This document shows positions 38,205-51,329 of a DNA stretch of 64,000 nucleotides, piece by piece. Within the stretch, counting starts at the first letter, position 1. Each line of letters begins with the position of its first letter. Position numbers and translations under genes: made by a program. Source of the DNA: Spisula solida. Its lineage: Eukaryota > Mollusca > Bivalvia > Venerida > Mactridae. The stretch covers positions 14,272,720-14,336,719 of the forward strand of contig OX365950.1 in NCBI GenBank assembly GCA_947247005.1. The letters run 5' to 3'. The notes under the pieces were generated by a model. The model was given only the letters and a program-made list of their open reading frames with translations, did no database searches and was not told the origin of the DNA.

Positions 38205-40070
38205 TTTATTTAAAGTCGGTTATGGCAAACAATATAACATTAGCTCGCAGAGCTATTTTCCGACAAACAATGTATAAATATAACAACACAGTGTAAAGCA
38301 GCTATGGAATAAAAGACATGGTTAAATATTATCAAGCAATTGTTACAATATCAATGTTATGATCAAGGGACATATTCTAAGATGGCTAACAGCTAAAGTT
38401 GATCAGAGTTATTCCTCTTGGAAGAAAGTAACTTGAACCAGTAAAAGCGCCAGGCACAGCTTAAGATTAAGATAAATCACAATAAAACTTACACAAAGCA
38501 AAATAAAGCACATCAAAAGAACAATAAAAGCATACAAAAAGCAAAATAAAGCACATCAAAAGAACAATAAAAGCATACATAAAGCAAAATAAAGCACATC
38601 AAAAGAACAATAAAGCATACAAAAAGCAAAATAAAGCACACCAAAAGCACAATAAGAGCATGCATAAAGGTATATAAAGCACATAAGTAAAACACAATAA
38701 AAGCATACCTTAAGCAAAATAAAGCACACATAAAGCAAGCACAACTATAAATAACTTAGACCAAATGCATTCACATAAAAAATAAAGCACACATGAGAGA
38801 TAGATAATAAGACAAGGTAAAACATGCTTAGTAAGCTGTTGAGATACAGAAAGCAAGCAGTACATGCAATATCATGCATAAGTAAGATGAATAAATATAG
38901 ACACACAAGCAGACTACAGTGACATTTACAGACACATGGAACACTTACACCTCGGGCCAGTCCAGGCACGGATCAGTCTGCGGAACTCCTTGTAATCTGT
39001 AGTTTGTCTAAGCTCGTTCGGCAGACTGTTGACACGTTTTAACAAGTCATCATACGAAGCATTAAAGTCTTGGAAGACAATCCTTAGGGCTCTGTATTGT
39101 AGTTTTTCAAGTTTTTCTGTGTTGCCCTTACTACAGAAGTGCCATACTATAGGACAGTAGTTGAAGTTAGATCTGATAAAAGTTTTAAAAATTGTTAACA
39201 TAGTATTCCGTGATAAAAGAATTTACTCAGGCGCTGAAGAACATTCAATTGTCTTGCAGCCTTTTTGCACATGTGGGATATCTGAGTGTCAAAGTCAAGC
39301 ATATAATCAAGCTCAACCCCAAGAAGCTTCACATGCTCGTCGCACTTGATAGCAGAGCCGCCGACTGTAAAAGACTCAATAGCACTGTTTGCTCTTCTAC
39401 CAACTGCAATGGCCTGAAACTTCTCTGGGTTGGCCTGCATCTGGATTTTAGCAAACCAGTCAATCAGGATATTACTTTCCTGTTCAAGTGTTGTTTTTAA
39501 AATGTCAATATTTGTGTGAGCATAAGATACAGTGTTATCATCTGCATAATTATATAAGGTTGATTTGTTTAAGAAGTAAAATATGTCATTAATAAAGATA
39601 TTAAAAATGAGGGGCCCCATTATAGAGCCTTGGGGGACACCCTTAATAGTTTGTAGCCAGCTACTTTTAGTATGCGGTCCAAGCTTTACACATTGTTTCC
39701 GTTCGGACAGGTAGCTGCTTATGAGACAACATGCGTTGTCTGATAAGCCATATGCTTTGAGCTTAAGCATTACCAGATTATAGGGGAGACGGCCAAACGC
39801 CTTTGACAGATCCATGAGAATGGCAGCAACATACTGATTTTTGTCAAGGGCTTGTTTCCAGTCCTCGACTAGTCTCAACAGGGTTGTCTGACATCCAAAT
39901 TTAACCCTGAATGCAGCCAGGAAGGGATGAAAGATGGTGTCAAAATAAGTTGTAAGTTGGTTACTGATGGCCCGTTCATATAGTTTAGACAATGTAGGCA
40001 GGATACTGACAGGCCTATAGTTTTTCTCTATGAAGGGGTCCCAGCTCTCAAAAAGATGAATGAAGTAGTC
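38205..40070 (-). mobile_element. non-LTR retrotransposon (RT of GVPQG type), 5'-truncated
   Basis: The minus strand reads NYRPVSILPTLSKLYERA (from about 40030), then motif A AAILMDLSKAFGRLP, GVPQGSIMGPLIFNIFINDI, YNYADDNTV, LLGVELDYMLDF. A frameshift near 39205 follows, after which the frame continues as RSNFNYCPIVW, EKLQYRALRIVF and LPNELRQT to 38926. YADD is intact; AFD is AFG. The 3' end near 38205 carries TTTTATTTAAAGTCGG, also seen at 49140. The endonuclease region is missing. Confidence 0.88.
38490..38750. repeat. 42-43 bp tandem repeat, about six units
   Basis: Units AAGCAAAATAAAGCACATCA, then AAAGAACAATAAAAGCATAC. Period 43, 43, 42. It lies in the 3' part of the LINE. Low-complexity frames on the minus strand are artefacts. 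Confidence 0.85.
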
Positions 40071-40139
40071 GTATTCATTTATTGTACCCTAAGTTTTGAT
40101 TTAGAATAATATTTTGCCATGAAAATACGTGTTTGTAAA

Positions 40140-40755
40140 TAACAGGGGCGGTTACAGAATTTGATCAATCCCACCCCTATAAAAAATGTGCGAGCGAAGC
40201 GAACGAGACAAAAAATCATACATGGACACTTGAGCAGCATGCCACACAGTATTCTTCATCTCATAATTTTCCTTTTAAAAAGTGATCGTTCGAGCGCAGC
40301 GAACAAGAAAAATACATTGTTTATTTGTTCGGACCCAGATACTGATTCCATACTTGAAAGTATTAACTGATACGAACGATTGTGTTAGCTGCTAACGAAG
40401 CGAGCAAGTAATAAAATGCTTTGTCTATTTAAGTAGCATGTCCCATATCCTCATTTCGTGGTTATTTCACTGATGTAAATATTGTGAGAACTGAAAAAAA
40501 ACAGTGTTTATCTGAGCATCGAACCAAACAACCCTTTTGTTTAAACGATAAATTTATTTGAATACATGTATATTTTTATAGCGAGCGAAGCGAGCAATGA
40601 AAAATAATTGTTCATCTGAGCAGCATAGCCCAGATTATTTAAGGGGAAACGTGAATTATTTGAAATCCAGCAACAAGGGTGGCTTTCTTCCTCGGACAAA
40701 ATAAAATATACTGTATTCATCATTTTTTGAATTTTCGGACTTTTTCATGTGCATG
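40140..40755. repeat. repeat with GAGCGAAGCGAGC motifs, left part
   Basis: GCGAGCGAAGCGAACGAG at 40186, CGAGCGCAGCGAACAAG at 40290, CGAAGCGAGCAAG at 40397 and GCGAGCGAAGCGAGCAATG at 40580. It resumes after the mariner-like insertion: CGAGCGAAGCGAGCAAAA near 42810, within 42687-42900. AGCATG.CCCA blocks follow each motif. Confidence 0.7.
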
Positions 40756-40757
40756 TA

Positions 40758-42684
40758 CAGGGTGTCCCAAAAGAACGGGGACCTACCTAAAACCCTTATT
40801 ACTCATTTACTTTTCATTGAATTGACTGTTCTTTTGTGAGAATGTTTAAAAGTGATCTCTACTTCTAAAACTGGTACTTATCATTATGATTTGCTTTATA
40901 ACAGGACGTGACGTCATAATTTTATCTATGGCGTCATTTCCTGTGTTTTTGTTTAGACTTACGTGGAAAATGTCATCATCTGATAAGACATTGTTTGAAA
41001 AGCTTATGAAAATCAAATAATTTTGCAATGAAATAATGAAAGCTGGAAGAGGGTGGTGAGTTTACTAAATAAAAGGGAAGCAGGCACCTTCAAAATATTC
41101 ATTAACACTCCCCAAAGCAGCAATATATAAATACTAATTTATTACTATTGAGAACAATCAACAAGAAAACTTAGTGAGGAGCAAACTGTATTTAGGTGAA
41201 CTTTAACCAAATCAACAGTTCATAGATATATATCAGAGTCATTTAGTGTGTCAGCATTTATAAGAAATATAAGAAAGCAGAAACCACTTATTACAACAAA
41301 CCATCAGTAAAAGCAGGATACGTTCGCAAGAAAGTACTGATATTTGACCTTATACGTGGGTCATTCAATAAATTCGTAGACTGTGTTAATCATTTTAACA
41401 TCCGATGATACAGAGAAAAACAAACTACATTACGTTAAACTACAGTCTTTCGGACACAAGTGCTGAAAATATCGCGTGGAACAACGCATTTCTAAAGAAA
41501 ATATGGCTAAAATATAAAATTTATATTAATATCACCATACCGGTACCACCACACACCGCAATTTATGATCTGAGGTAAACATTCAAATTGTATATGATTT
41601 AAAATATCTTCCACAATATCTTATGTAGTCTAAGTTAAGGATTAAGGCTTGGCATAATGGTTGTGTATTAATATGAAAACACCTAGGACGTTTCGACGGA
41701 CGTTGCGTGAAACGTCACTACGTTTGCCTATCTGCACATCCATGCATCGTTTTAAATTCCATGCTGCGCTTCAGAAATTTGTTTTTGCCACTTAAAGACA
41801 CGACCACTGCATGCTGTATGTTCTTATTCCGCTCTCTGTAGCTGCTCTTGTGAGTCTGCTGTGTTTTTCCAAGCCACATGCACAATTAGTCGTATGAATT
41901 TCCTCGCGTAAAGAAATAGGCATTATGACGTTATTGAAAACGCGACTCGTCTGGATAAAACAGTTTTTAATTCCAAATTTCGACGTACAAATAACTTCAT
42001 ACTTTCATGAAACCCCAAGACAATATTTTGTAAAAATCTGGCAAAAACATCGGAATGTATATTAACTAAATCGGAATTTATTACTAGTTGAACAAATGAA
42101 AAAGGCACGTTACGTCGTAACGCGTTTCCATGGTAATACAATGACTGATGACATATTACTAGTTTGCATTATTGAAGATAAATTTGCATTGACTGTTGGC
42201 AATAAGTAACTGTTTGTAATGTTATAAGAAATTATTGCTAAAACGCAACAATAATGAAATGAGAACGATTGTCTACGAATATATTGAATGACCCTCGTAC
42301 TTTTAGCCTTAAGGCAAGTGGCCTAGACATAGCTCGGACATGAGCCCTATAGTGACTCTGTTTGTGATACATGATGAACTTTAGTGTATGCAGATCCTTT
42401 ATCCTGGACTACGGGACACCTGAGATGTCCGTTGCGGTCGGCATGTTAAACTATCTCTATGAACACGCTGAAATTCTTTGTTCACTGTATGTAAATACAC
42501 TGAAACACGTGATTTAAAACATGGGAGGTAACTCAGGGTATTGGACTAAATAATCATAATTATGATGCTGGTATTTTGAACTGTGTTTTCCCCTTAATGT
42601 TTTGTCATATTGACAATGTGTTGTTGATAAAAGAGACAAAGTTATGAATGTTTAACATAGGTCCCCGTTTTTTTGGAGACCCTG
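40758..42684. mobile_element. mariner-like element interrupted by a second one
   Basis: TIRs CAGGGTGTCCCAAAAGAACG (left) and CGTTTTTTTGGAGACCCTG (right), TA on both sides (40756-40757, 42685-42686). Without the nested insertion it is about 0.98 kb. No intact transposase. Confidence 0.85.
41355..42297. mobile_element. nested mariner-like element, 943 bp
   Basis: Left CGTGGGTCATTCAATAAATT and so on to GTAGAC; the right end is its reverse complement with two mismatches in 27. TA at 41353-41354 and 42298-42299. No transposase recognised. Confidence 0.88.
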
Positions 42685-42999
42685 TATATCTCGTCATTTC
42701 CGTACCTGATATTTGACACCTTATGACTAATCAGTTCCTAATCATGTTAATGGTATACAGCTGGCATTTAGGTCGTTTTATCAATATATTGATGATGAAT
42801 TTGATTAGACGAGCGAAGCGAGCAAAAAATGCATATCAGCATTGTTTTAACGTGCGCCTCCCCCTCTAAACCCGCTAATGAATACAGTCAGGACTCGATA
42901 TAACGACACCCGATATACTGAAAAAATTCATTATAGTGACATCCTATTTGGGGACAAAAGTATTAAAATGCTCTTTGTATCAATTCAGTATACTGACAT

Positions 43000-45553
43000 A
43001 TTCGTGTGAATATTTTGCAAGAAGAACACTCTCTGATGACCTGAAAAGAGTGCAAAACGAACTAGCATTAGTACGTGATGAACTTAAACAAGAGAAACTA
43101 GAACCGACACCAGTGTAACAAATCATGAAAATCAGCCGTACAGAAATGAAACACCCGGAACCCTGTCGAAAACCAACAACGACACACAAAAAATGTCTCT
43201 GGCAGCTTCCTCCACCGGGACCCCACCAGGTTATATACACCCAATGATGTACCGGAATCACCTCCAAAACACCACATAATGTCACCACCGCCTCACTTCC
43301 TCATGAGCCCTCCTCCACCATTCCTACTACGGAAACACTAGAGAAGTACACCACACACCAGACAACAAATGAAGTAAACGACCAAGACATTACATGTAAC
43401 AGAACTGACACAAGTGACAAATTTCTTAAACAACATGGATTTAAAGTGATGCATTTAAACGTTCATTATCTATTCTCTTAGTTTCATGAAATCCAGTTTC
43501 TAGCAAGCCAGCAAAATAACATTAATGCCTTTTGTTTTTGTGAAACATTTTAAAATGAAAATTACCAAGATAATCAGATACATCTCAATGGTCATAATAC
43601 ATTTAGGAACACAGGTGGTGGTGGCCAACTTATTGATATAAAAGATTCATAATTCTGTATTCGCCGTAACGACGTAGAAGATGAATCTTCCGTTGAATCA
43701 ATCTGGTTAGAAATAAAATGTAACAAGCAGAAATCTTTTTTACTAGGATATATTTATAGACAACCGTCCTCATTAGCAATATGGAATGATGAGATGGATA
43801 AAAACATTGATTATAATATTATATTTAATGAAAACATAGAAATCCTCCTTTTTATGTGATTTCAACTATAATTATTGCTCTGAAACTAATGCATCTGTGA
43901 ACACAAAATGGAATGATGTCACAAGTAGATATAATCTAACACAGCTTATCGATAAACCAACAAGAGTAACTACTGATACAGCCACAATCATTGACCATTT
44001 GTATTCAAGTATGTCACGTAATATTGTTGAAGTAAATGTACCAATGTTGTCAATAAGTGACCATTATGGTGTAAGTTTTACTCGAAAGTTTAAGAATCCT
44101 TTGATGACCCAGATGATGCAATTAATTGTTTCAATAACTTATTCTTAGACGTGTTAAATGAACACGTGCCAGAAAAACGAAAAAGAGTAAAACCTCAAAA
44201 TCAGCCAGATTGGTTCAATAATAAAATATCTGATACCATTAAAGCTAGAGACAAACCAAAACAAACAGGCGGTAGCACTTTATTTGAAGAATTAAGGGAA
44301 AATGTTAAGGGATCATAGTTTGATGCGAAAAAGTCTTTCTATTCAAATACAATAAACGAAAACAAAACTAATTCCAAAATTCTATGGAAAAACCTTAAAG
44401 ATCTTTCTGGTAAAAAAATCAAGCCATTAATCAAATATCATTCGAGATGAAAATGGAAACCCAATTACTGAGGCATTAAAAACAGCGGAAGAATTCAACA
44501 AAATAAAATTGATTTTGTTAATGAAAACCTAAGAAGTGAGCAAGAATTTGAAATACCAGAATTTCACTCTAGTTCCTAGAAAAAGAACTAAAATCTCTCG
44601 ACCCTGGTAAATCCTTAGGAATTGATGGTATTGGGCCCAGATTTCTTAAGATAGGGTATGACATAATATCTAAACCATTACAAAACATTATAAATCTTTG
44701 CATCTGTAAATCAATATATCCAGCATCATTTGGCAAAAATAATTACAATTAAAAATATTTCTTGATAAATATGATCTTATAAGTAGTCATCAATCGGGTT
44801 TCCGAAAATTCCACTCGTGTGAGACAACACTCACAAACATAATAGACAATTGGATTGACACTATAAATTATCATGAAGTTGTTGGAACTGTGTTCAAAGA
44901 TCTAACTAAAGCATTTGATTTAATCAACATATCAGGTCAGTTGTCAGATGCAAATGCTATGTATAAATGCGGGAGTTCCACAAGGATCAGTCTTAGGACC
45001 CTCACTTTTCATTATCTACATAAATGATCTTCCCCTCTATCAACATAATAACACAAAAATCGACATGTTCGTTGTTGACACTACATTTTTTGCGTCGATG
45101 CAAAATAAAGTCCCAAAATATCTAAGTGACAAATTTGTATTAAAATCTAATCCTGGACTACGATCAACAACGAATAAAGAGTTGGTTGTACCACATCCAT
45201 CCAAACATGGAATTATTTAAGAAATCCTTTTCCTATTCCGGAGCATCTATTTGGAATGATATTCCATTACATATTAGACAGGCAGAGAACACAAGTTCTT
45301 TTATTAGACAATTATTGAATTGGAAACGCAATACTACATGATAATCTATGCATAAGTATCTCAATTTTGTTATATAATATATATACATATTTAATAACCC
45401 TTTTGTTCACAGTTGATTATTGTTATATATTGTTATTAAATACTTTTTTGTATATATTGTTTATTATGTAGACCATATTGAAAATTGATGTAACAACAAA
45501 TATGTTATCTACTATAAATAAAGACGTTACTTACTTACTTACTTACTTACTTA
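43000..45553 (+). mobile_element. CTTA-tailed LINE, decayed endonuclease and RT
   Basis: Read in order across broken frames: a proline-rich segment (43200-43330), endonuclease pieces (LNVHYLFS near 43455, RRNDVEDESSVESIWLEIK near 43660, IDKPTRVTTDTATIIDHLY near 43950, ISDHYGVSF near 44055), a linker with PDWFNNKISDTIK, RT block LDPGKSLGIDGIGPRFLK, and VPQGSVLGPSLFIIYINDL (44950-45010). The YADD position reads FVVDTT, so the active site is lost. Ends AATAAAGACGTTACTTAC with a (CTTA)n tail. Many stops. Confidence 0.85.
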
Positions 45554-46502
45554 CGAGGGGTGATCAATATATTCGTGGAGTTTTCATCTAGCAATTTTGT
45601 TTTGTCAGCAAGGCTCAAAAGCAAATTAGCATTATTCAGTGTAGGATATCTCCGACCGAATGCACCTATAACATAGTTATATTCATGTAATTGGTGCGTA
45701 ACGCAGGCCGTCACGTGACGTCATTCCAAGCGTCACCGATTGAGCAGTACCGAGCTCCTTTCTGGACTCTTATCCGACCCACTGTATACGATTTATTTAC
45801 TTTTAATACAGAAATAAGTCCTAAATAGCCAACTCTGGAATGTAAGGCGAAATAGAAATTGTCTAGTTGCGTTACTGGACTTTAAACTCTCAAAAAAGCG
45901 GTTGGCTTTCACGGTAGCATCATCGCGATGAAAAAAGGAATCACGACCTAACAGGTTTAGGGCGCAATTTCTAAAGAACTTCTTTCAATTGGAATGGTTT
46001 TGTATTTTGTAATCTATACTGATCGTAGAATTCGCAAGGAACATATCGTTCAGACATATGCCTCTTATTTCTCAGATATTAAGGAGGAGTATCCCTAACT
46101 CTGTGTTAATTCTTCAGTTAATTCTTATTTTACCATGACGTTTACCAGTCCCTACAATCACATAAACAACGAAAGCATGTGTAGATCACATGAGTGCAAA
46201 GAATCCCCATACATGTTGGTCAAGTCATCTTCGAGCTATCGCTAGGATTTTCCAAGTTAGGCGTTAATCATAATGAAATGCCGTTGCTCTGTGATTATTT
46301 ATTGTCTGTCACGCTCGACGGCGCGCGCTGCACCTTGGTCACAATAAGTGACGTCATCAATAACATTGTGACGTCAAAATATAATTAATTAATTAAAACG
46401 CTAGATAATTGATAGATCTATATTGCCTGGTAATTTCATTGTTCTAGAATCAATATTTAAAAAGTTAGAAGGAAAGTCTTCTAGTATATTGATCACCCCT
46501 CG
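45554..46502. mobile_element. mariner-like element in the LINE tail, 949 bp
   Basis: TIR CGAGGGGTGATCAATATA at both ends, TA at 45552-45553 and 46503-46504. It sits inside the (CTTA)n tail of the preceding LINE: CTTAC units flank both sides. No transposase recognised. Confidence 0.88.
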
Positions 46503-46514
46503 TACTTACTAACT

Positions 46515-46820
46515 AATGCCTTTTACGTCGCTATGGTAGTACGAATCTTCTTAGTCATTTACAAACATTGAAAATAGGAAAGGTTATAGACATCCACCTT
46601 GTCTGACACCTAAAGCGCTAGTGTATGACTCACTAAAAGAATTATTATAGTCAACCTTAGTTTTGACGCTATAGTACATAGATTTGATAATGTTAAAGAT
46701 ATTTCCGCGTATTCCTAATTTTAACATCTTATACCATAGGTTTTCACGAACGATGTAATCAAATGCTTTCGTGAAGTCAATAAAAGCGCAGTAAAGTTGT
46801 TTACCTGTGTTTATCATATG
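46515..46820 (-). mobile_element. LINE RT fragment (GVRQG type)
   Basis: Minus-strand frame: LYCAFIDFTKAFDYIV (motif A), ENLWYKMLKLGIRGNIF, then ALGVRQGGCL, a stop, and PFLFSMFVND in the following sequence. Same lineage as 3830-4830. Cut at 46820 by the next element end. Confidence 0.85.
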
Positions 46821-46990
46821 CCCAGCAAATACCCGACATTATATAACGTTGGATTATGGTTGTATGTTGGTTAGTTGGTCAACAACCAAAATCCAACGTT
46901 AATACAACATTAAAACACAAAAGTTAATCCAACGTCGTGTTATAACGTTGTACTAAAGTTGATTTTTGGTCAGGATGGTAATATTAGTTA
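46821..46990. mobile_element. solo end of ACGTT-rich TIR element
   Basis: CCCAGCAAATACCCGACATT and the following ~160 bp closely match 54361-54530 (ATAACGTTGG, AACCAAAATCCAACGTTAAT, TTGATTTTTGGTCAGG). The other end is absent. Confidence 0.8.
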
Positions 46991-49130
46991 AATATCATTG
47001 TTTGATTGTTTAATTTGATTAGGGTAGGCAAACACTATCAGGCATTTTGACAGAGTTACGCCCCCTTATGGACTTGACATATTCTTATATAGAAAATGTT
47101 ACCTTAAAAATGTTCTAGCTTTTCAAACTCAAACAATTTCAAAGTCCATCAACATACAGCTTTGACACATTGCACACTTGTTCAGTACCATCGTCCATTC
47201 AATACACATGGGTCGGCAACACTATCAGGCATTTTCACAAGTATCAAGCACTTAAATAGTCGAGCTCTGGCAGTTTTACGAACATTTAGCGGAACGGTGT
47301 TTACTTGAGGTCTGACACTTAGTTACTTCATTGTTTGTGCTATGTATTGACTGTGCTTTTCATTTTACTCACATTGTCTTGCACTATTATGTCATAACTA
47401 CTTTGTAGTCTATAGATTTTAAGCTTTCTGTAACTATCAGTGTTCTGTTTGAGAGGCCTATTTTCGCTCTTCAAATTTATTGATGTTTGACATATAAGTA
47501 ATTGGGGAGTTTCAGACAAGCTACTGATAAGCGGAAGTAGCAAATAAGAGGTATAGAAGGTATACTACGCTTCGCTCACAACAGAGATTTAGATAGAGTT
47601 TAAGAAGGTTTCAAAGTATTACCGCTGGTCTGTTGTTAAATTATAATTGAATAATTAATTACCAGGGAAGGATTCTACAGGTGGAAGGAAGATTTAAAAT
47701 TACAGATATCATATATAACTCAATTAATACATTATATTAAGCCTTAAGCATAAACTGCTTAATATTTTCAACGGTATAATTTAGGCTGAACTGGTATGAC
47801 AATCAACATATTTTGGGTTAAATCTATAGTTGTTTCATTTTATACGTAATTCAGTATAGTTATTTAATATACAAGCTTTATATTAGGAAGTGATAAACAA
47901 TGCAATCACAGCGAAGTACAAATGCCCTGTTGGAAAAGAGGGCCGCATAATACATCAGCTAACGTCTTGCAGCCATGTCCTATGACTTTGTATCTGGCAA
48001 TAACTTCAATACACAAAGGACATGTACTGAAATACTTGGACACCTTCAAAGGCAGATGATCTACCAGAACATTGATAAGCAAACAACTGCTTTCACAAAT
48101 TGTACAATCTATATGAGGAAATAGTCTTCAACTATGTTCCGATACGTCCAAGACTTAGCCATTCACTACATTTGAATCAGGCAGGTCTTCAGTCTTCATG
48201 AAGAGATCACACCTATCTCCCCAAACCTTGCTGTAACAGTGGATAGACAACGCCCAACACATTAGTCTGGAACAGAATATATTGCAATCGAACGAAGGAG
48301 ACAAGATCACGGGCTGACAACCCAACCTGGAGGGAGCAGCATCTCTGGAGAGTAACCTGTCTCCGGGTTTGGATGAAGTGTGCAAGTTGACAGCTAGGAG
48401 GAATAGGAATATATAAATATATGACTTCTTCAAATCTTCATACATGTATTGTAGCAAATTCATTATGTGTACATGGAAAGCAGTTAGTGTGAAGAAATGG
48501 CATAGAAGAAATTTGAAGGCGAACTGGGAATCACCGGGTCAGTTTGGCACATGATGGCGTAGTCACACTACATCAATAGAAATAAATGCATTATAGATAT
48601 GTAAATGTATTAAAAGGTAATACTGAAAGTATTCTATTAAGTCCAAGGGTAGCTGTATATCCGTTTAAGTATTGCTTCTTCGTAGCTTAAACATTTAAGG
48701 GCATCATGAATCAAAAGGTTGAACTTGACAATGACTACTGTGAGGTTTAAGATTGTTCTATGAGTATTTAATAATACATACTATAGTGAAACACTACTGG
48801 TACGAATATCACTTTGTATATGTATTTGTACACTATATATAAATACGTTTAAGAAGATTCATTAGATTTTAAACATGATGTATATCCTGTCATATTTGAA
48901 TCCTAATTAAAATACTCAGTAGATACTAAACACAAACACAAATAACGATTTTGTTTTACTTAAGATGCGTAAACTATCATATTAAAAGCATGTATTCTAG
49001 TTATCAGATCACATTAATTAGATCTACATGTATTCTACTATCAAACCCCCCAAACACATTACAAAGGAGAATTTACAATAGTAAGTAATATATATTAAAG
49101 TTCACCTTTTCTAAAACTGAAGTGTTAACA
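46991..49130. other. intergenic stretch without recognised gene
   Basis: AT-rich. GGCA.ACACTATCAGGCATTTT occurs twice (about 47025 and 47213). A cysteine-rich open stretch at 47906-48115 is listed separately. Confidence 0.3.
47906..48115 (-). other. cysteine-rich open stretch, possible exon or transposon scrap
   Basis: Minus-strand frame of about 69 codons with no ATG start: HIDCTICESSCLL, then FSTCPLCIEVIARYK, then HGCKTLADVLCGPL. Two CxxC pairs suggest a zinc-binding fold. No family recognised. Codon use looks unlike the AT-rich surroundings, but that is an impression only. Confidence 0.25.
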
Positions 49131-49134
49131 ATAC

Positions 49135-49560
49135 AATACAATATTTATTTTAAGTCGGATACATGTATAACAGGAAACATTAGCTATGTATAGCTATTGT
49201 CCGACATTTTTTAACAAAGTATAAGATTAACAAACATAATTATAATTACATATAAGCAGAAGTTAAAACATTTAAGTAGCAAAATATAAATAACTGTTTA
49301 TACATTAAAAAGATACACATTGAGCAGAGAATAAGAAGGAACCATGCATTTAAATTAAAACAACAATGTACTTTTTTAAATAAACATATCAATTTAAATT
49401 CAGAGGAAGCAAGCATCAAGCAATTACTTGTACGACAGACATTAAAGCATACATGCAAGCAAAAACAAACAATCAAACATAAAACGCATACAACCAGTGT
49501 CAATCGGATGGATGGCAATTATCCTAAAAAGTTATTAAAGCGAAATAAATTAAAAAACTG
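49135..49560 (-). mobile_element. LINE 3'-end fragment, inverted
   Basis: CAATATTTATTTTAAGTCGG, then AACATTAGCTATGTATAGCT and TTGTCCGACA, matches the 3' end of the LINE at 38205 (AAGTCGG, AACATTAGCTCGCAGAGCT, TTCCGACA). No coding part remains. Confidence 0.5.
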
Positions 49561-50483
49561 AGAGAAAACGTGTAGCAAAAGCCGACGATTAAAAGTGTGC
49601 TAAGAAAGCGTATCACCTCATATCAGATATGAAAATACTGGTTTAAAATACTACAATGTGATGATTGTAAATATGTAAAGTATGTACACTTGACGAATGT
49701 TCTAAGTACACACTTTTAGAACTCGAATAAATCTGGAACATAATCATCTCAACTCAATAAAACTGTTTAGATAGCATATGTTGGTGACTGTCTTTGATAC
49801 AGAAGAAGAAAACCCAAGATCTACGTGACAATCATTGATGCGTGACGAAAATGACAAAATAATATTTTTCTCGTGCTCACACCTCAAATATGTGTAAATG
49901 TGTTTAAATCATTTCATACACGATTAACATTCGACCCCCAAACATAAAGCCATAAAAAATAGTTCGCATCATTTAACGCAAATGACGATTAGGGAGTGCG
50001 CAAGTGCAATATGAATGCTTGAAATTGGCATGCCAATAAGACTGGTAAGATTGAATTCATTAATTGGCTGTTTCGGGGTTCTTAACACATGCACAAACTT
50101 TTTATTATGGTTGTTGCATTGAATTCTCGAAAAAGCTGCATGTTTCTATTGACTCGATTTAAAAATGAGACGTCACATGGCGTCATTTACATTTAGTCCT
50201 TAAATTCGTCAAAACACGTTTATGACAACATCTGGCTGATGGTTGTATCACTTAAATATTGTGAAATAATGAGGAATCGTTGAATTCAACAGAATAAGTC
50301 CATTTATTTGTATGGAGCAATTTGAAGTTGAGCATGGAGGTAACTTTCAATAGGCATTTGTCATCCGAATTACTACTACAATTTAACAATAACTCACTAT
50401 TTTTCGATCAATCATGTATTTTGTAAGATATGAGCACATTTTCATCACATGGAGTTTGATTTTGATGTAATTTCCTTTTTAGG
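49561..50483. other. AT-rich spacer
   Basis: No ORF, RNA gene or clear repeat seen. Confidence 0.3.
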
Positions 50484-51130
50484 TTGCACGAATGAATGCC
50501 CGCCTTGTAGCCCGGACCAAAATCCGATATAATAAGTCTTGGATAAGTTGGGGCGACGCATCCGAGCACGACGGCAACACCAGAACGTACAGGAACTCAC
50601 AACGAACTCTTTACTGGAACGGAATGCACTCCAGCAGCAATTGGTACACATCATTATCAATTTATCACATAACCTGCGGTCCAGGAGTGCCGTAAAGCCG
50701 TGCCGTAAATATCGTTCGGCACTCCCAGACTGTGCAATAAATATTTAAATTAGCTTGACGTGACGTTAGCCAATCCATGCATTGGTCCGTCAATGCCGTC
50801 ATGATAATATCAACGTCGCCATGACGTCGCGCTCAATGTACCGCTGGATTTTGGCTGAAACATATGCAGCGTACATCATCCTTTTGAACAATAATGAGCG
50901 TTTTCTAAGGTTATGTGATAAACAGAATCTTACATTCGTGCTCATTACATACGAGTTTGATTAAACTCGTCGACAAAAACAATATGACACTCGGCAAAGC
51001 CTCGTGTCATATCATTTTGTCCACTCGTTTAATAAAACTCGTATGTAATGAGCACTCATGCAAGATCCTCTATTTAATGCCTCAGAAGATGTCAGGCTAT
51101 CATCAGGGAAGACGGTGGTCATACATAATA
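50484..51130 (+). pseudogene. Tc1-like transposase C-terminal remnant, split by insertion
   Basis: Frame: CPPCSPDQNPI, two stops (50529-50534), then LDKLGRRIRARRQHQNVQEL and ERNALQQQ to HIIINL at 50664. After the hairpin element it resumes in frame at 51077 as MPQKMSGYHQGRRWSYI. In Tc1 transposases the third catalytic acidic residue follows PDQNPI; here stops replace it. Only this C-terminal part is present. Confidence 0.8.
50665..51071 (+). mobile_element. hairpin-bearing element, copy B, 407 bp
   Basis: Flanked by ATTTA (50660-50664 and 51072-51076), a 5-bp target duplication. Begins TCACATAACCTGCGG; contains AAGGTTATGTGATAA at about 50910, then a long hairpin (arms GTGCTCATTACATACGAG, about 50938 and 51035) with a second small hairpin at the tip; ends GCAAGATCCTCT. 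No terminal inverted repeats and no ORF. The family is not recognised. Confidence 0.85.
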
Positions 51131-51329
51131 TTGATATGCGACTTTGTTGTTTTAAGCAGTGAACTAAATGGTCATTTTCTAGTATGTTGTTATTATATTT
51201 CAGAATGGTGATTAACTCAACTTGATAGACGATAGTTTCCTGATTCCAATGGTATATTCGATTCACTGATAGGTCTAATACTTTTCCTGTTAAATGAAAA
51301 TTACAAAGTGTGTACTTAGAACATTAGAC

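Noticed and set aside
38513..38969. Hydrophobic cysteine/leucine-rich minus-strand frames
   Set aside because: Low-complexity translation of the 42-43 bp A-rich tandem repeat.
50665..51071. Helitron
   Set aside because: Has TC start and 3' hairpin, but no CTRR end, a much larger hairpin and a 5-bp duplication.
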